From Azophilus sp965247035 (GTDB taxonomy: Bacteria; Pseudomonadota; Gammaproteobacteria; Pseudomonadales; Azotimanducaceae), in NCBI GenBank assembly GCA_965247035.1, contig CBDFGJ010000003.1, positions 868,001 to 932,000 on the forward strand: a stretch of 64,000 nucleotides of DNA. Direction: 5' to 3'. Position numbers and translations under genes: made by a program. Positions within the stretch are counted from its first letter, which is position 1, and every line of letters begins with the position of its first letter. Below, piece after piece: positions 55,998 through 64,000 of the stretch. The notes below the pieces were generated by a model. The model made no database searches. It was not told the DNA's origin and saw only the letters and a list, made by a program, of their open reading frames with translations.

Positions 55998-57649
55998 CCT
56001 AAATTCCGCAGTTAAAGGGCCGTCGCTAACGCAGATTTGAACGCCAGTCTCATCACCAAATGTACATTCAGACTTATTTCAAGTCGGAAGAAAACCTTCA
56101 TCCGGCGGCTTGAGTAACGAATTCCCAAGGTATTTCTTCATCGCTTCACTCAATATCCGGCACCAACGTTCCATATCCGTCAACTGCGGCGCACTCGTTT
56201 TTAACTGATTAAAAAACCGTTGAATCCGCTCAAAAGTCTCCTGTATATAATCAGCCTGAGCGTGCGTACCGGTGATGGCCATCGTCTTCTTCCTGCCAGT
56301 CTCAGTTAAACGACCCACTGAACTGAGCAGTAATGGACGGCTGGTGATCGCCTCCATGTGTTTGTCGGGGTTTGCCAGTCTGGCAAAGATGTTCCATCGG
56401 TTATAAACCAAGGCAATGATTCGAGCGATAAACCGACAGGGCTTGATATCCGCTGTCGTAAAGCCACCCCAGCCCCAGTGGTTTTTGATTTCATCGAAGT
56501 TGTTTTCACAGTCAGCCCGATCCCTGTAATGTCGGACAATCGTTACTACCTCGTCATCCAGCGAGGTGACCAAAACCGCATACTCAAAAGCCCTGATATC
56601 CTCTGCATCATCTAAAAGCCCAAAGGCTTGTTGACCTTCCCCTTTAGTCTCAAGCACAGGTACGGCATCCTTGGGTAGTCGGCGTCGTACGATAAGCACT
56701 CGTCGCTCGTTGCTCCACGAAGCCAGCTTCAGCCGGTCATCTGTAGCCTCCCAGCCATCAATAACGTAGTCCCATCCCCCGAGGCCATGGTGCTTGTGTA
56801 TAGGCTGTTTGACGTATTTTGACTTTCTCAGCCTAAACAAATAGTCCAGCTGTTTCTCCTCGGCCATCGCCATCACATCCTCAACCCCCCAATCACAACC
56901 ACCTCGGATAAATCGGGGCCACTGTGTCCTTGGCAGACGATCCAGTAGTTCCCACAACCCGGGAGAAGAATGACAGGCCGCTGTGTCGGCGCCAGGTTTG
57001 ACTTCAACATCCAGAACCAGACGAAGATTGGCAATCATGTAGGTGTGATAGGTATGGGATGGCCGGCCCGGCTTGTGGGGGTTGTAGCCCACTTTGGCCC
57101 CTTCCTGATGACCGTAGAGGGGTTTTACTGTGACATCAGAGTCAAGAATCCAGGGCTGCGTTAATAAGGGCTCGTAGCTTCGTTGCAAGTGATTTTGTAA
57201 CCAATCGATGCCTTCTTCATCCATTTTCTTCAACGCTCGGCGAGCTGAATCATCGCCGACCACTTTTGACATCCCGAGCATTTGCGTATTGACAGGATTG
57301 CCCATCAAGCCGGCCATATGCGCATAGCGATTATGTCCCGATAAAATAGACAGCAAAAATGAACCCGGTACATTGACTTTTTCGGGTGCGCTGTTGCTTT
57401 GATAACGCAGTGGACAACTGGCAACCCAGGGCTCAAATAAGCCGCCTGCTTTCAAAAACTGAATGAAAAAAGGGAGCTGTCCGATGGGTGTGACGGCCGC
57501 CGTAGGATCCCATTCCACATGGATTTTCCCACCGAAGGTTTCGGTCGCAAGCTGGTCGTTTACTGGCTCGACAGACAGTGCATTCTCTTCACCCAATGGG
57601 TGCGCCCGCTTATTCTTCTTCGGCATGGTGGTTTTCTAGACAATTCAGG
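55998..57649 (-). mobile_element. IS1380-family element, apparently intact
   Basis: About 1652 bp with short imperfect end repeats (CCTAAATTCC at 55998 and the inverse of CCTGAATTG ending 57649). One transposase gene. It shares its left end, including the preceding GTTGAT, with the remnant at 52166. No clear target duplication. Confidence 0.8.
56079..57626 (-). CDS. IS1380-family transposase
   Basis: 515 residues, full length for the family. DDE-type catalytic features: the first Asp in WILDSDVTVKPLYGHQEGAK, the second in RFIRGGCDWGVEDVMAMAEE, and the Glu in YRDRADCENNFDEIKNHWGW (YREK-like). N-terminal QLPFFIQFLKAGGLFEPWV and LSGHNRYAHMAGL are typical. The reading frame is uninterrupted, so this is the only IS in the window likely to be active, and it could mobilise the deleted copy's region through recombination. 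Confidence 0.92.
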   Translation of the reverse strand: MPKKNKRAHPLGEENALSVEPVNDQLATETFGGKIHVEWDPTAAVTPIGQLPFFIQFLKAGGLFEPWVASCPLRYQSNSAPEKVNVPGSFLLSILSGHNRYAHMAGLMGNPVNTQMLGMSKVVGDDSARRALKKMDEEGIDWLQNHLQRSYEPLLTQPWILDSDVTVKPLYGHQEGAKVGYNPHKPGRPSHTYHTYMIANLRLVLDVEVKPGADTAACHSSPGLWELLDRLPRTQWPRFIRGGCDWGVEDVMAMAEEKQLDYLFRLRKSKYVKQPIHKHHGLGGWDYVIDGWEATDDRLKLASWSNERRVLIVRRRLPKDAVPVLETKGEGQQAFGLLDDAEDIRAFEYAVLVTSLDDEVVTIVRHYRDRADCENNFDEIKNHWGWGGFTTADIKPCRFIARIIALVYNRWNIFARLANPDKHMEAITSRPLLLSSVGRLTETGRKKTMAITGTHAQADYIQETFERIQRFFNQLKTSAPQLTDMERWCRILSEAMKKYLGNSLLKPPDEGFLPT

Positions 57650-57739
57650 CGGTTACGAGATTTTGACACCCTCTGGGTTAAGTTCAACTGATTTATATAG
57701 GATGAACGGATATGAGTTGCATGATCACCGACACGAGCG

Positions 57740-58114
57740 CTATTTCAGTAAGATCGGTAAGCCTTTCGTGACATCCCGGAACTCACCAACCACGCCATAG
57801 CAGACAAGTTGCTCACCACACCCCGTTAATATTTCCTTGTTTCTTACTTCAGGGTTTACATTGAGCTTGTTGTACTCGGCCGTTCTTTTCGCCAGCGCCT
57901 GGCGCAGCTTTAACTCGCCGAAAAAATCACTGTCATGGACTTTACCCTCATCCAGTGCCTTTTTGGTGGCTTCTTTTATATGCAGGGGAGTGTCGAAAAT
58001 TGGCCGGTCTATTTCAAGGTGAATGAGATCCTTGCCCTGGGCCGCCAGTGCCCTGGCGCTTTCATACATGCCGAAACTTTTGGAGGAACTATTTGAATCC
58101 TCTGTGCTGGCCAT
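57740..58114 (-). pseudogene. Class I/II aminotransferase, N-terminal fragment
   Basis: It starts at ATG 58114; LAAQGKDLIHLEIDRPIFDT, LHIKEATKKALDEGKVH and FFGELKLRQALAKRTAEYNK match the N-terminal arm of aspartate-aminotransferase-like PLP enzymes. After about residue 95 the text (GVVGEFRDVTKGLPILLK) no longer fits the family and ends at 57740, before the IS1380 end. The PLP Lys domain is missing. Confidence 0.65.
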
Positions 58115-58401
58115 TTCATGGGCTTGGCTCCAGGCGATCTACCGGTGTTTTTGTAATTCTGACAGGGAGTGTATAGGAACTGGCAAGCACAGCGCCGCCA
58201 CAATAATAGGGGTGATGCCCTATTTAGTGAGCAGCATTCCGATCACCCGTTGCCTTAGGGCGTTGACCCTATTTCTTCGATTTACAAGCAGGAGGAGGTT
58301 TGAAATAGTAAATAATGCGCACCTCTTTGGTTTGCATGCTTTGGAGTCAGACCTATACTGACGTGAGACCGCCCTAGAATAACAGTACCCAGGAGAAGGC
58401 T
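58115..58401. promoter_or_regulatory. Upstream region of the deleted TonB receptor
   Basis: TTAGGGCGTTGACCCTAT at 58255-58272 resembles TTAGGGCGCTGAGCCTAG at 8666-8683, upstream of the first TonB receptor, and CCGCCCTAGAATAACAG near 58372 recalls the inverse arm there. No gene is seen. An AGGAGAAGG ribosome binding site ends the region. Confidence 0.35.
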
Positions 58402-59021
58402 ATGCACCTATACAATAGGCGGTTCTGGCAGCGTGTATCGCCTTGACCATGCCCACCTTTTCAGTTTCTGCGGCCGAGCCTTTACTCGAAGAAATTGTGG
58501 TAACAGCGCGTAAACGCGGCGAGGCCGAGGTGGATGGCATCGAGCTTGCAGTCACTGCCGTACCGACGGAGGCCTGGGAAATCAGCGCTGGCCTCAGCTA
58601 CCTGTTCAAGAACGAATTGACCAAGGACCAAGTCACGGACGAGGTGGTCGCACCGGGCAAGAAAGGCGACACTTTACCCAGGGTGCCGGACCTGACCTAC
58701 AATTTCTCAGTGCAGTACAATTTCAACTACGCGGTGGATGGCTGGAATGGCTGGCTGCGCTCGGATTACAGCTACCGGGATGAGTCCGAAACCGAACTAA
58801 GCCCAGATTCCCCCAACAACCGGGAACAGGATTCCTACAGTATCTGGAACCTGCGAATTGGGGCCAGCAGCGATAGCTATGGCCTTGACGTGACCCTGTT
58901 CTGGGACAATGTTCTGGACGAGGATGGTGATGTCTACCTGGGTGTGGGCAATGGCGAGCCGACCAACAAAGTCACTAATCGCCCCAGCACGGTTGGTTTG
59001 ACAGTTAACAAGCGTTTCTAA
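58402..59021 (+). pseudogene. TonB receptor with large internal deletion
   Basis: ATG 58402 begins a signal peptide (MHLYNRRFWQRV) that is frameshifted near 58440; the second frame gives LTMPTFSVSAAE and the TonB box LLEEIVVTARKRGEAE. It then joins directly to the last about 160 residues of the barrel (WEISAGLSYLFKNELTKDQV to VGLTVNKRF with terminal Phe). Plug and most strands are missing, so no pore can form. It may have been the receptor for the amidohydrolase substrates downstream. Confidence 0.75.
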
Positions 59022-59105
59022 GCGCGGGCGCTAACCGGGGCGAAATTCAGCAAGTCTGTCTCTCGCCCTGTTTTTATACACGCCTGTATCAGGGGAGTTA
59101 TTCGC

Positions 59106-60464
59106 ATGATGCATTTTAGGGTAACAGGTGGTGGCATAAGCGCCTGCGCAGCCACAATTTTCTTTTTTTTCACACTACTGGCCAGTGGCGCTGCCCACAC
59201 CGCCCCAAACACAATCTCTATCATCCACGCGGGCACCCTGCTGTCTGTGCCGGGTGAGCAACCCCTGAAAGACCAGTCCATTGTTATCCGCAACGGCAAG
59301 GTGCGTGAGATACGGGCCGGATTTGTCACCGCAGCAACTGTGGCACAAGCGGGGGAGGCTGCGGAAATAATCGATCTGCGCGATTCCTTTGTCCTGCCGG
59401 GTTTTCTTGACCTGCATGTTCACCTGAGCGGGCAAGCAGGATCGGGTGGAAAGCTGGACCGCGTTACGATGACGGATGCGGATTTCGCGCTTACTGCGGC
59501 TCTTTACGCCCGGCGCACACTAATGGCCGGCTTTACAACCGTGCGCGATCTCGGCTCGCCAGGTCGATCGGTGTTTGCCCTGAGGGATGCGGTCAAGGCA
59601 GGCCGTGCGGAAGGGCCGAAAATACTGGTTGCCGGAGACCCCATCACCGCCACCGGGGGCCATGGTGACTTCCACGGTTTTCGGCCAGAGGTGTTGGCGG
59701 CACTACCCAGGACAGGTGTCTGCGACGGCGCCGACAGTTGTGCCGCTGCGGTTCGCCGCCAGGTGAAGCGCGGCGCTGACGTCATCAAGGTAACCGTGAC
59801 CGGTGGGGTCATGAGTGAAACCGCCGCCGGCACCGGTCAGCAGCTTACCGATGCCGAGCTGCGCTCCATTGTGGAGACCGCCCACAGCCTGGGCAGGAAA
59901 GTGACCGCCCACGCGCACGCTGCGGCGGGCATTGAGGCCGCGCTGCGTGCCGGCTTCGACTCGATCGAACATGCCATGTGGGCCGACAAGGACACCATGA
60001 AGTTGTTCAAAAAAACCGGTGCGTGGATGATCCCCACTATCTATCCCATAACAGCGGTCGGGGATACACCCGAAAAAATGAAGCAAGGACCCCTGAAAGG
60101 CTCGCCGCCGGCGGTCATGGAGAAACTCTTGCGCCTCGGTCGCCAGCCCAAGGATATGGCCAGTCTCGCATACAAAATGGGCGTCAAGATTGCACTGGGC
60201 ACGGACTCGGGCATATCGCCGCACGGGGAAAACGCCAACGAGTTTATTGAATACGTAAACATTGGCATGTCACCGATGGAGGCCTTGCAGGCCGGCACCA
60301 TCAATGCGGCAAAGGCTGCCGGTATAGAGAAAAACGTGGGCTCACTGGAAGCCGGCAAGGCCGCTGATATTGTAGCCTTGCCTGCATCGCCCCTGGACGA
60401 CATCAGCAACGTGCTGCAGGTCAATTTCGTGATGCGCGACGGCATCGTCTTCAAAACGGATTAG
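59106..60464 (+). CDS. Exported metal-dependent amidohydrolase
   Basis: 452 residues with a signal peptide (about 1-33, ending HTA). Amidohydrolase superfamily of the imidazolonepropionase/prolidase-like (Xaa-Pro) branch: metal HxH in LPGFLDLHVHLSG, bridging Lys in GADVIKVTVTGG, His pairs in VTAHAHAAAGIEA and DSIEHAMW, and Asp in IALGTDSGISPHG. It hydrolyses an amide or cyclic bond in the periplasm. It is followed after 37 bp by a second amidohydrolase, suggesting one transcript. Confidence 0.9.
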   Translation: MMHFRVTGGGISACAATIFFFFTLLASGAAHTAPNTISIIHAGTLLSVPGEQPLKDQSIVIRNGKVREIRAGFVTAATVAQAGEAAEIIDLRDSFVLPGFLDLHVHLSGQAGSGGKLDRVTMTDADFALTAALYARRTLMAGFTTVRDLGSPGRSVFALRDAVKAGRAEGPKILVAGDPITATGGHGDFHGFRPEVLAALPRTGVCDGADSCAAAVRRQVKRGADVIKVTVTGGVMSETAAGTGQQLTDAELRSIVETAHSLGRKVTAHAHAAAGIEAALRAGFDSIEHAMWADKDTMKLFKKTGAWMIPTIYPITAVGDTPEKMKQGPLKGSPPAVMEKLLRLGRQPKDMASLAYKMGVKIALGTDSGISPHGENANEFIEYVNIGMSPMEALQAGTINAAKAAGIEKNVGSLEAGKAADIVALPASPLDDISNVLQVNFVMRDGIVFKTD

Positions 60465-60501
60465 CGTCGCGCCGAACTAAAGGCTTAAAAGGAAGAAAAC
60501 C

Positions 60502-61866
60502 ATGAGAAAAATTGTGCACGGGTTCGGCCTGATGCTTTGTATTCTGGCAATCGTATTGTCCGGGTCCGTATCGGGCAAGACCACATCCCTGATGATAGAA
60601 GATGTAACGGTAATTGATGGCACCGGCACTGCGCCAGTAACACATGTCAGCGTTTTGGTGGAAGGGCAACGCATCGTCCGCGTAATACCCGGGCTGTTCA
60701 GCGCAGACGCGAAATCCGGCGCCAGGGTGATTGATGGCCGCGGCAAATACCTGATTCCGGGGTTGATGGATGTACACGTGCACCTCAATGGCGGCACCAG
60801 CGTCAGCAAGGATGGCCTGAGGGCGATGGCAACAGATTTTAAGGCGGGAGAGGCTGCACTCCACAGTTTTCTCTACAGCGGTGTTACAACGATTTGCGAC
60901 GTGGGCAACAATCCTGAATTCATATACAAACTGCGCGACCGGGAACGAGCCGGGGAGATCACCAGCCCCCGCATATTCGCCACGGGCTCTATCGTCACCT
61001 ACCCCGGCAGTCACGGTGGCTCTTTCGGAGATTCGCTGGTGGATCGGTGGCCGGAAGCGATTCCTACCCTGGACAAGCACATTGCGCTACAGCCCGACAT
61101 GGCCAAATTTACGCTGGAAGAACGGGGCTGGGGCGCCCGACCCATGATCCCTCTCCTGCCGGTGGATCTCCTGCAACATCTGGTTGAGTACTACAACGAC
61201 CACGGCATCAGGACTACGGTTCACACCTCCAGCGAGCGCCGCGCCAGGCAGGCTATTTTTGCGGGCGCGGATACGCTGGCGCACCCTGTCATCCAGGGCC
61301 CGATAACGGCAGAGTTCGCCCGGCTCATGGCAGCAAAACGCATTCCGATGGCGAGCACCCTGACTATCGGGGAGAACTACAGCCGCCTGGCGGAACACCC
61401 TGAGTTTCTCGACCAACCGCTGTATCGGGCGACGCTTGATAAAGCTGAAATTGATCGCTTGAAAAACGAAGTGCAGCAAGAATACAGCGACAGCAGTTGG
61501 ACCTGGTGGATGAAAATCATGACCCCCATAGCCCAGAACAACTTGAAGCAGATTAACGAAGCGGGTGGGATTGTTGCCCTGGGTACGGATGCCAGTAGCG
61601 GCCCTGCGGTGCACAGGGAGATGGAATTACTGGTTGGAGCGGGCATCTCGAATCTGGATGTTATTCGCAGCGCAACACTGAACACTGCCCGGTTTTTGGG
61701 CAGGGAAGACGATTTAGGCACAATCACTGCGGGCAAACTGGCGGATATGGTATTGCTGAATGCTAACCCGGCGACTGATATCAATAATGCGAAAGAGATT
61801 CACCTGGTGATAAAAAATGGCTCTGTGGTGGATCGTTCCCGCCTGAAGCTTCCTGTGAACAAATAG
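60502..61866 (+). CDS. Exported amidohydrolase, second of a tandem pair
   Basis: 454 residues with signal peptide MRKIVHGFGLMLCILAIVLS. Motifs: IEDVTVIDGTGTAPV, HxH in LIPGLMDVHVHLNGG, His in TTVHTSSERRARQAIFAG and TLAHPVIQG, and Asp in IVALGTDASSGPAVHREM. The carboxylated-Lys position is less clear than in the upstream paralogue (AKFTLEERG), so its metal site may differ. It probably works in the same peptide- or lactam-degrading pathway. AAGGAAG ribosome binding site. Confidence 0.88.
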   Translation: MRKIVHGFGLMLCILAIVLSGSVSGKTTSLMIEDVTVIDGTGTAPVTHVSVLVEGQRIVRVIPGLFSADAKSGARVIDGRGKYLIPGLMDVHVHLNGGTSVSKDGLRAMATDFKAGEAALHSFLYSGVTTICDVGNNPEFIYKLRDRERAGEITSPRIFATGSIVTYPGSHGGSFGDSLVDRWPEAIPTLDKHIALQPDMAKFTLEERGWGARPMIPLLPVDLLQHLVEYYNDHGIRTTVHTSSERRARQAIFAGADTLAHPVIQGPITAEFARLMAAKRIPMASTLTIGENYSRLAEHPEFLDQPLYRATLDKAEIDRLKNEVQQEYSDSSWTWWMKIMTPIAQNNLKQINEAGGIVALGTDASSGPAVHREMELLVGAGISNLDVIRSATLNTARFLGREDDLGTITAGKLADMVLLNANPATDINNAKEIHLVIKNGSVVDRSRLKLPVNK

Positions 61867-61916
61867 TGTTTTCAGGCCCCTGCTCGACAGGCGAGTTGTG
61901 CTATCGGGACCAGTGT

Positions 61917-62202
61917 CTACACGGCTTCCATCGCCTGGTTCGCGGCGTGTTCCGCTCGCGCCTTTTCCGTAAAATAAGGCGTGAGGGTCAGCAAAATCAG
62001 GTGGAAGCCCCTGGCGATACTCTCTTCGTTTAGCGCAATGTCGTTCATTTCCAGGTAGGGAGGCCAACCTTCCGTAATCAACCAGGTAACCAACAACGCC
62101 TCTTCAAGTTCGTGGCTCTCCGCGGGCAAGTTGAGGCATCCGGCGCGAATCATTTCGTTAAAAAAGCAATTCACTTCCTGTAGCCGCATTTTGCGGTTAT
62201 CC
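61917..62202 (-). pseudogene. TetR-family regulator, C-terminal fragment
   Basis: NRKMRLQEVNCFFNEMIRAG, HELEEALLVTWLITEGWPPY, IARGFHLILLTLTPYFTEKA and a stop at 61917 fit the ligand-binding end of a TetR regulator. The helix-turn-helix half is lost exactly at the IS66 end (62203). It may have controlled the amidohydrolase pair. Confidence 0.6.
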
Positions 62203-62283
62203 GTAAGCGCCGTTAAATCAGCACCTGTTTTTCCTTAAAAGTTCGGGCCGGACTCTCTCCTGATGACCACACAGGAGAAAGCC

Positions 62284-62610
62284 ATGAATGATGTAACCCA
62301 TCCCCATCCCCAACCACTCGGAGTCTACTGGCGGCAGCAAGTTGATGCCTGGAAACCCTCAGGGCCATCGCAGGCCGAATTTTGCAAAGTCAACGAACTG
62401 CTTCACCACCGCTTCGTCTACTGGCGCGGGAAGTTTGAAGGTGTCAGCAGTAAGCCCCAGGTCAATCAAAGCCGAGGAGGATTTGCCGCAGTCAGCGTGC
62501 GGCACGATGTGGATCGCGGTTTGACCTTGTCACTGCCCAACGGCTTGGTCGTACGGGGCATCCGCTCTGAGAATCCATCGGTGGCGCGTCAGCTGCTGGA
62601 GCAACTGTGA
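62284..62610 (+). CDS. tnpA: IS66 accessory protein TnpA
   Basis: 108 residues: VYWRQQVDAWKPSGPSQAEF, the HHRFVYWRGKF region and SLPNGLVVRGIRSENPSVAR are typical of the IS66 OrfA family. The start ATG follows AGGAGAAAGCC. It overlaps tnpB by 4 nt. Needed for IS66 transposition, but useless here without tnpC. Confidence 0.85.
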   Translation: MNDVTHPHPQPLGVYWRQQVDAWKPSGPSQAEFCKVNELLHHRFVYWRGKFEGVSSKPQVNQSRGGFAAVSVRHDVDRGLTLSLPNGLVVRGIRSENPSVARQLLEQL

Positions 62611-62987
62611 CCACCCGCTATTTTCGTCCGGCCAGTGACATGCCCCGGATCCACCTGTACCGGGACCCGGTGGATTTTAGAAAAGCCAGTGCCGGGCCGG
62701 CGGCCATTGTTGAGCGGGAGCTGGGCCACAATCCCTTTGACGGCGGCCTGTACGCGTTCACCAACCGGCGTCGCAACAAAATCAAGTGCCTTCATTGGGA
62801 AGACAATGGCTTTGTGCTGTATTGCAAGGCCCTTGCCGAGGAAAAGTTCCGCTGGCCTCGCCGTGGCGATGAGGTTGTTTCACTGACGGGGCAACGGATC
62901 AACCGGCTCCTCGATGGGTACGGCATCACGCTGATGACCGGCCACAGGAAATTGCATCATGAGTCTGTATTGCAAGGCTTTTTGTAG
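62607..62987 (+). CDS. tnpB: IS66 accessory protein TnpB
   Basis: 126 residues, GTG start overlapping the tnpA stop (GTGA). IHLYRDPVDFRKASAGPAAI, NPFDGGLYAFTNRRRNKIKC and CLHWEDNGFVLYCKALAEEK are the family hallmarks. Complete. Confidence 0.9.
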   Translation: MTTRYFRPASDMPRIHLYRDPVDFRKASAGPAAIVERELGHNPFDGGLYAFTNRRRNKIKCLHWEDNGFVLYCKALAEEKFRWPRRGDEVVSLTGQRINRLLDGYGITLMTGHRKLHHESVLQGFL

Positions 62988-63009
62988 CCATGAATGTTAC
63001 AATCAGGCC

Positions 63010-63240
63010 ATGCGGTCGGCAATGAAAAGGCAACAAAAACAAGGAGGTTACGAGGGGTTCAATGTCTCGGATCCGCTTGCTGCTCTCGCCGGGAAAGACC
63101 AACTCCTCGAAGATAAAAACCGGGTTCTTGAAGAAAAAGACCAACTCCTTCAGGTCCATCAAAAACACCTCAGCGACAAAAACCACATCATCCTTGAGCA
63201 GGGCAAACGAATTAGCCTGCTTGAAGAGGACCGGGTTAGA
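63010..63240 (+). pseudogene. IS66 transposase TnpC, N-terminal fragment
   Basis: GYEGFNVSDPLAALAGKDQL, then heptad-like repeats (LLEDKNRVLEEKDQLLQ, ISLLEEDR) form the N-terminal coiled coil of TnpC. After about 63237 the frame enters unrelated sequence. The DDE domain is missing. Confidence 0.7.
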
Positions 63241-63296
63241 CCCAAGCTGCCGTGGTTAGTAGCGGTCAGTTGTATCAACAAAACACAAAAACCAAT

Positions 63297-63316
63297 ACGC
63301 CTCTACACGGAGGCGT
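63297..63316. terminator. Short perfect hairpin
   Basis: ACGCCTC-TACACG-GAGGCGT (7-bp stem, 6-nt loop) lies in the gap between the IS66 remnant and the PQQ dehydrogenase. It is followed by TACTATG, not a T-tract, so termination is uncertain. The 63240-63450 gap has no other feature. Confidence 0.35.
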
Positions 63317-63450
63317 TACTATGTGCATCACTTTTGTGGGTCTGGCTCAGACTCTGACCCCAAATTTCTGATGCGGCTTGAGGGCAGGACGCCCGTAACG
63401 GCGAGCGCTATACTTACACACATCGTCAAACAGAACGGGATAAAGCAATA

Positions 63451-64000
63451 ATGAAACTCGCACGCAATGCCTTGCTTACCTTTTTGCTGCCCCTGTCCCT
63501 GATGGTGGGTTGCCAACAACAAAATGCAGATGCGCCGGCGGTCGAAGTGGCGGCGAAACAGCCTGTGCCAGTCGCCGCGGTGAATGGCAAACGCCTGTTG
63601 GCGGCCGACGCGGAACCCGGCAGTTGGATGTCCCACGGGCGCACCTACAGTGAGCAGCGTTACAGTCCCCTCAAGCAGGTAAACACAGATTCTGTGGAAG
63701 ATCTGGGCCTGGCCTGGAGTTTTGATTTCAATACCGAGCGCGGCATAGAGGCAACTTCGATCGTGGTAGATGGGGTGATGTACGCCACCTCCTCCTGGAG
63801 CATTGTGCACGCCCTGGACGCACGCACGGGCGAACTCATATGGACATACGACCCTGGGGTTGCCAAAGCCAAAGTGCGGCATGGTTGTTGTGATGCGGTG
63901 AATCGTGGCGTGGCTGTATGGGAAGGGCAGGTCTTTGTCGGCGTCTTTGATGGTCGCCTGGTCGCCCTGGACGCCGCTACCGGCAAGGTTAATTGGGAAG
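63451..64000 (+). CDS. PQQ-dependent (methanol/ethanol-type) dehydrogenase, 5' part
   Basis: The first 183 codons; the gene runs past the window. A lipoprotein signal peptide ends in LSLMVGC (Cys21). Then SWMSHGRTYSEQRYSPLKQV, LGLAWSFDFNTERGIEATSI, and VRHGCCDAVNRGVAVW with the adjacent Cys pair whose disulfide packs on PQQ in this family. Propeller repeats ALDARTGELIWTYDP and ALDAATGKVNWE are visible. It oxidises alcohols in the periplasm and passes electrons to a cytochrome. The ATG follows a GGGA site. Confidence 0.9.
   Translation, partial: MKLARNALLTFLLPLSLMVGCQQQNADAPAVEVAAKQPVPVAAVNGKRLLAADAEPGSWMSHGRTYSEQRYSPLKQVNTDSVEDLGLAWSFDFNTERGIEATSIVVDGVMYATSSWSIVHALDARTGELIWTYDPGVAKAKVRHGCCDAVNRGVAVWEGQVFVGVFDGRLVALDAATGKVNWE

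Larger units (their letters stand above)
62203..63240 (+). mobile_element. IS66-family element, right part missing
   Basis: It begins with the IS66-type end GTAAGCGCCGTTAAATC at 62203 and carries tnpA, tnpB and the first about 75 codons of tnpC. The transposase catalytic part and the right end are absent beyond about 63240. Confidence 0.8.

Noticed and set aside
63061..63240. Repeated GAAGATAAAAACC/GAAGAAAAAGACC-type units as a tandem repeat array
   Set aside because: They encode the heptad repeats of the IS66 TnpC coiled coil and are ordinary coding sequence.
1..64000. CRISPR arrays, tRNA or rRNA genes
   Set aside because: No regularly spaced repeats and no cloverleaf- or rRNA-like sequence were noticed on either strand; a covariance scan would be needed to exclude a diverged tRNA.

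Overview
The window looks like an accessory, decaying region of a gammaproteobacterial chromosome, probably from a marine or other aquatic heterotroph. The pointers are TonB-dependent receptors with TonB boxes, a periplasmic arylsulfatase, a PQQ-type dehydrogenase lipoprotein, several MFS/NSS transporters with catabolic operons, and IS families common in that class. This placement is inference. No rRNA, tRNA or CRISPR array was seen. Gene fragments, frameshifts and internal stops are very frequent.

Left part (1-8.6 kb). The window opens inside an integron cassette array: an Abi_C-type gene lies between a GTTAGGC core and a GCCTAAC core, and its attC site is cut by a degenerate IS91-family transposase. 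A 296-bp piece of that transposase recurs at 7.26-7.55 kb. Between the two copies is a mosaic of genes truncated at their junctions: a ppsA fragment, then a minus-strand CoA-ester operon (SDR fragment, frameshifted MarR, enoyl-CoA hydratase, acyl-CoA dehydrogenase, ligase fragment), a GMC oxidoreductase without its N-terminus, and a trypsin-like protease.

Catabolic part (8.6-36.4 kb). This holds a TonB receptor; an NSS transporter with a class V aminotransferase; an IclR-HAD-transaminase-UPF0261 operon divergent from an aldehyde dehydrogenase that is frameshifted by a 26-bp duplication at its catalytic Cys; an IS110-family relic; a DOPA-dioxygenase-like gene; TetR, MFS and arylsulfatase genes; an SDR-class III aminotransferase-APH kinase operon; a second MFS; a second TonB receptor; a crotonase; and wreckage of a methylamine/aralkylamine dehydrogenase (mau) cluster. 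The arylsulfatase and the second TonB receptor share a nearly identical promoter and leader, which implies co-regulation.

Defence island (36.8-52 kb). An AT-rich, translationally coupled pair, a RapA-like SNF2 helicase and an Hsp70/actin-fold ATPase, is followed by a minus-strand operon with stop/start overlaps: type III-like DNA methyltransferase, AAA ATPase, subtilisin-like protease, DEAD/DEAH restriction helicase. The methyltransferase and protease carry in-frame stops; the helicase is frameshifted and truncated. A Fic protein beside them has lost its start to an ISL3-family element. The protease-ATPase pair inside a type III restriction locus and the SNF2-Hsp70 pair are the best candidates for little-described systems.

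Right part (52-64 kb). Two directly oriented IS1380-family copies, one of them a deletion remnant, bracket an MFS transporter and a FAD-linked hydroxyacid dehydrogenase like a composite transposon. Then come an aminotransferase fragment, an internally deleted TonB receptor, two exported amidohydrolases, a TetR fragment cut by a truncated IS66 element, and the 5' part of a PQQ-dependent dehydrogenase that runs off the window.
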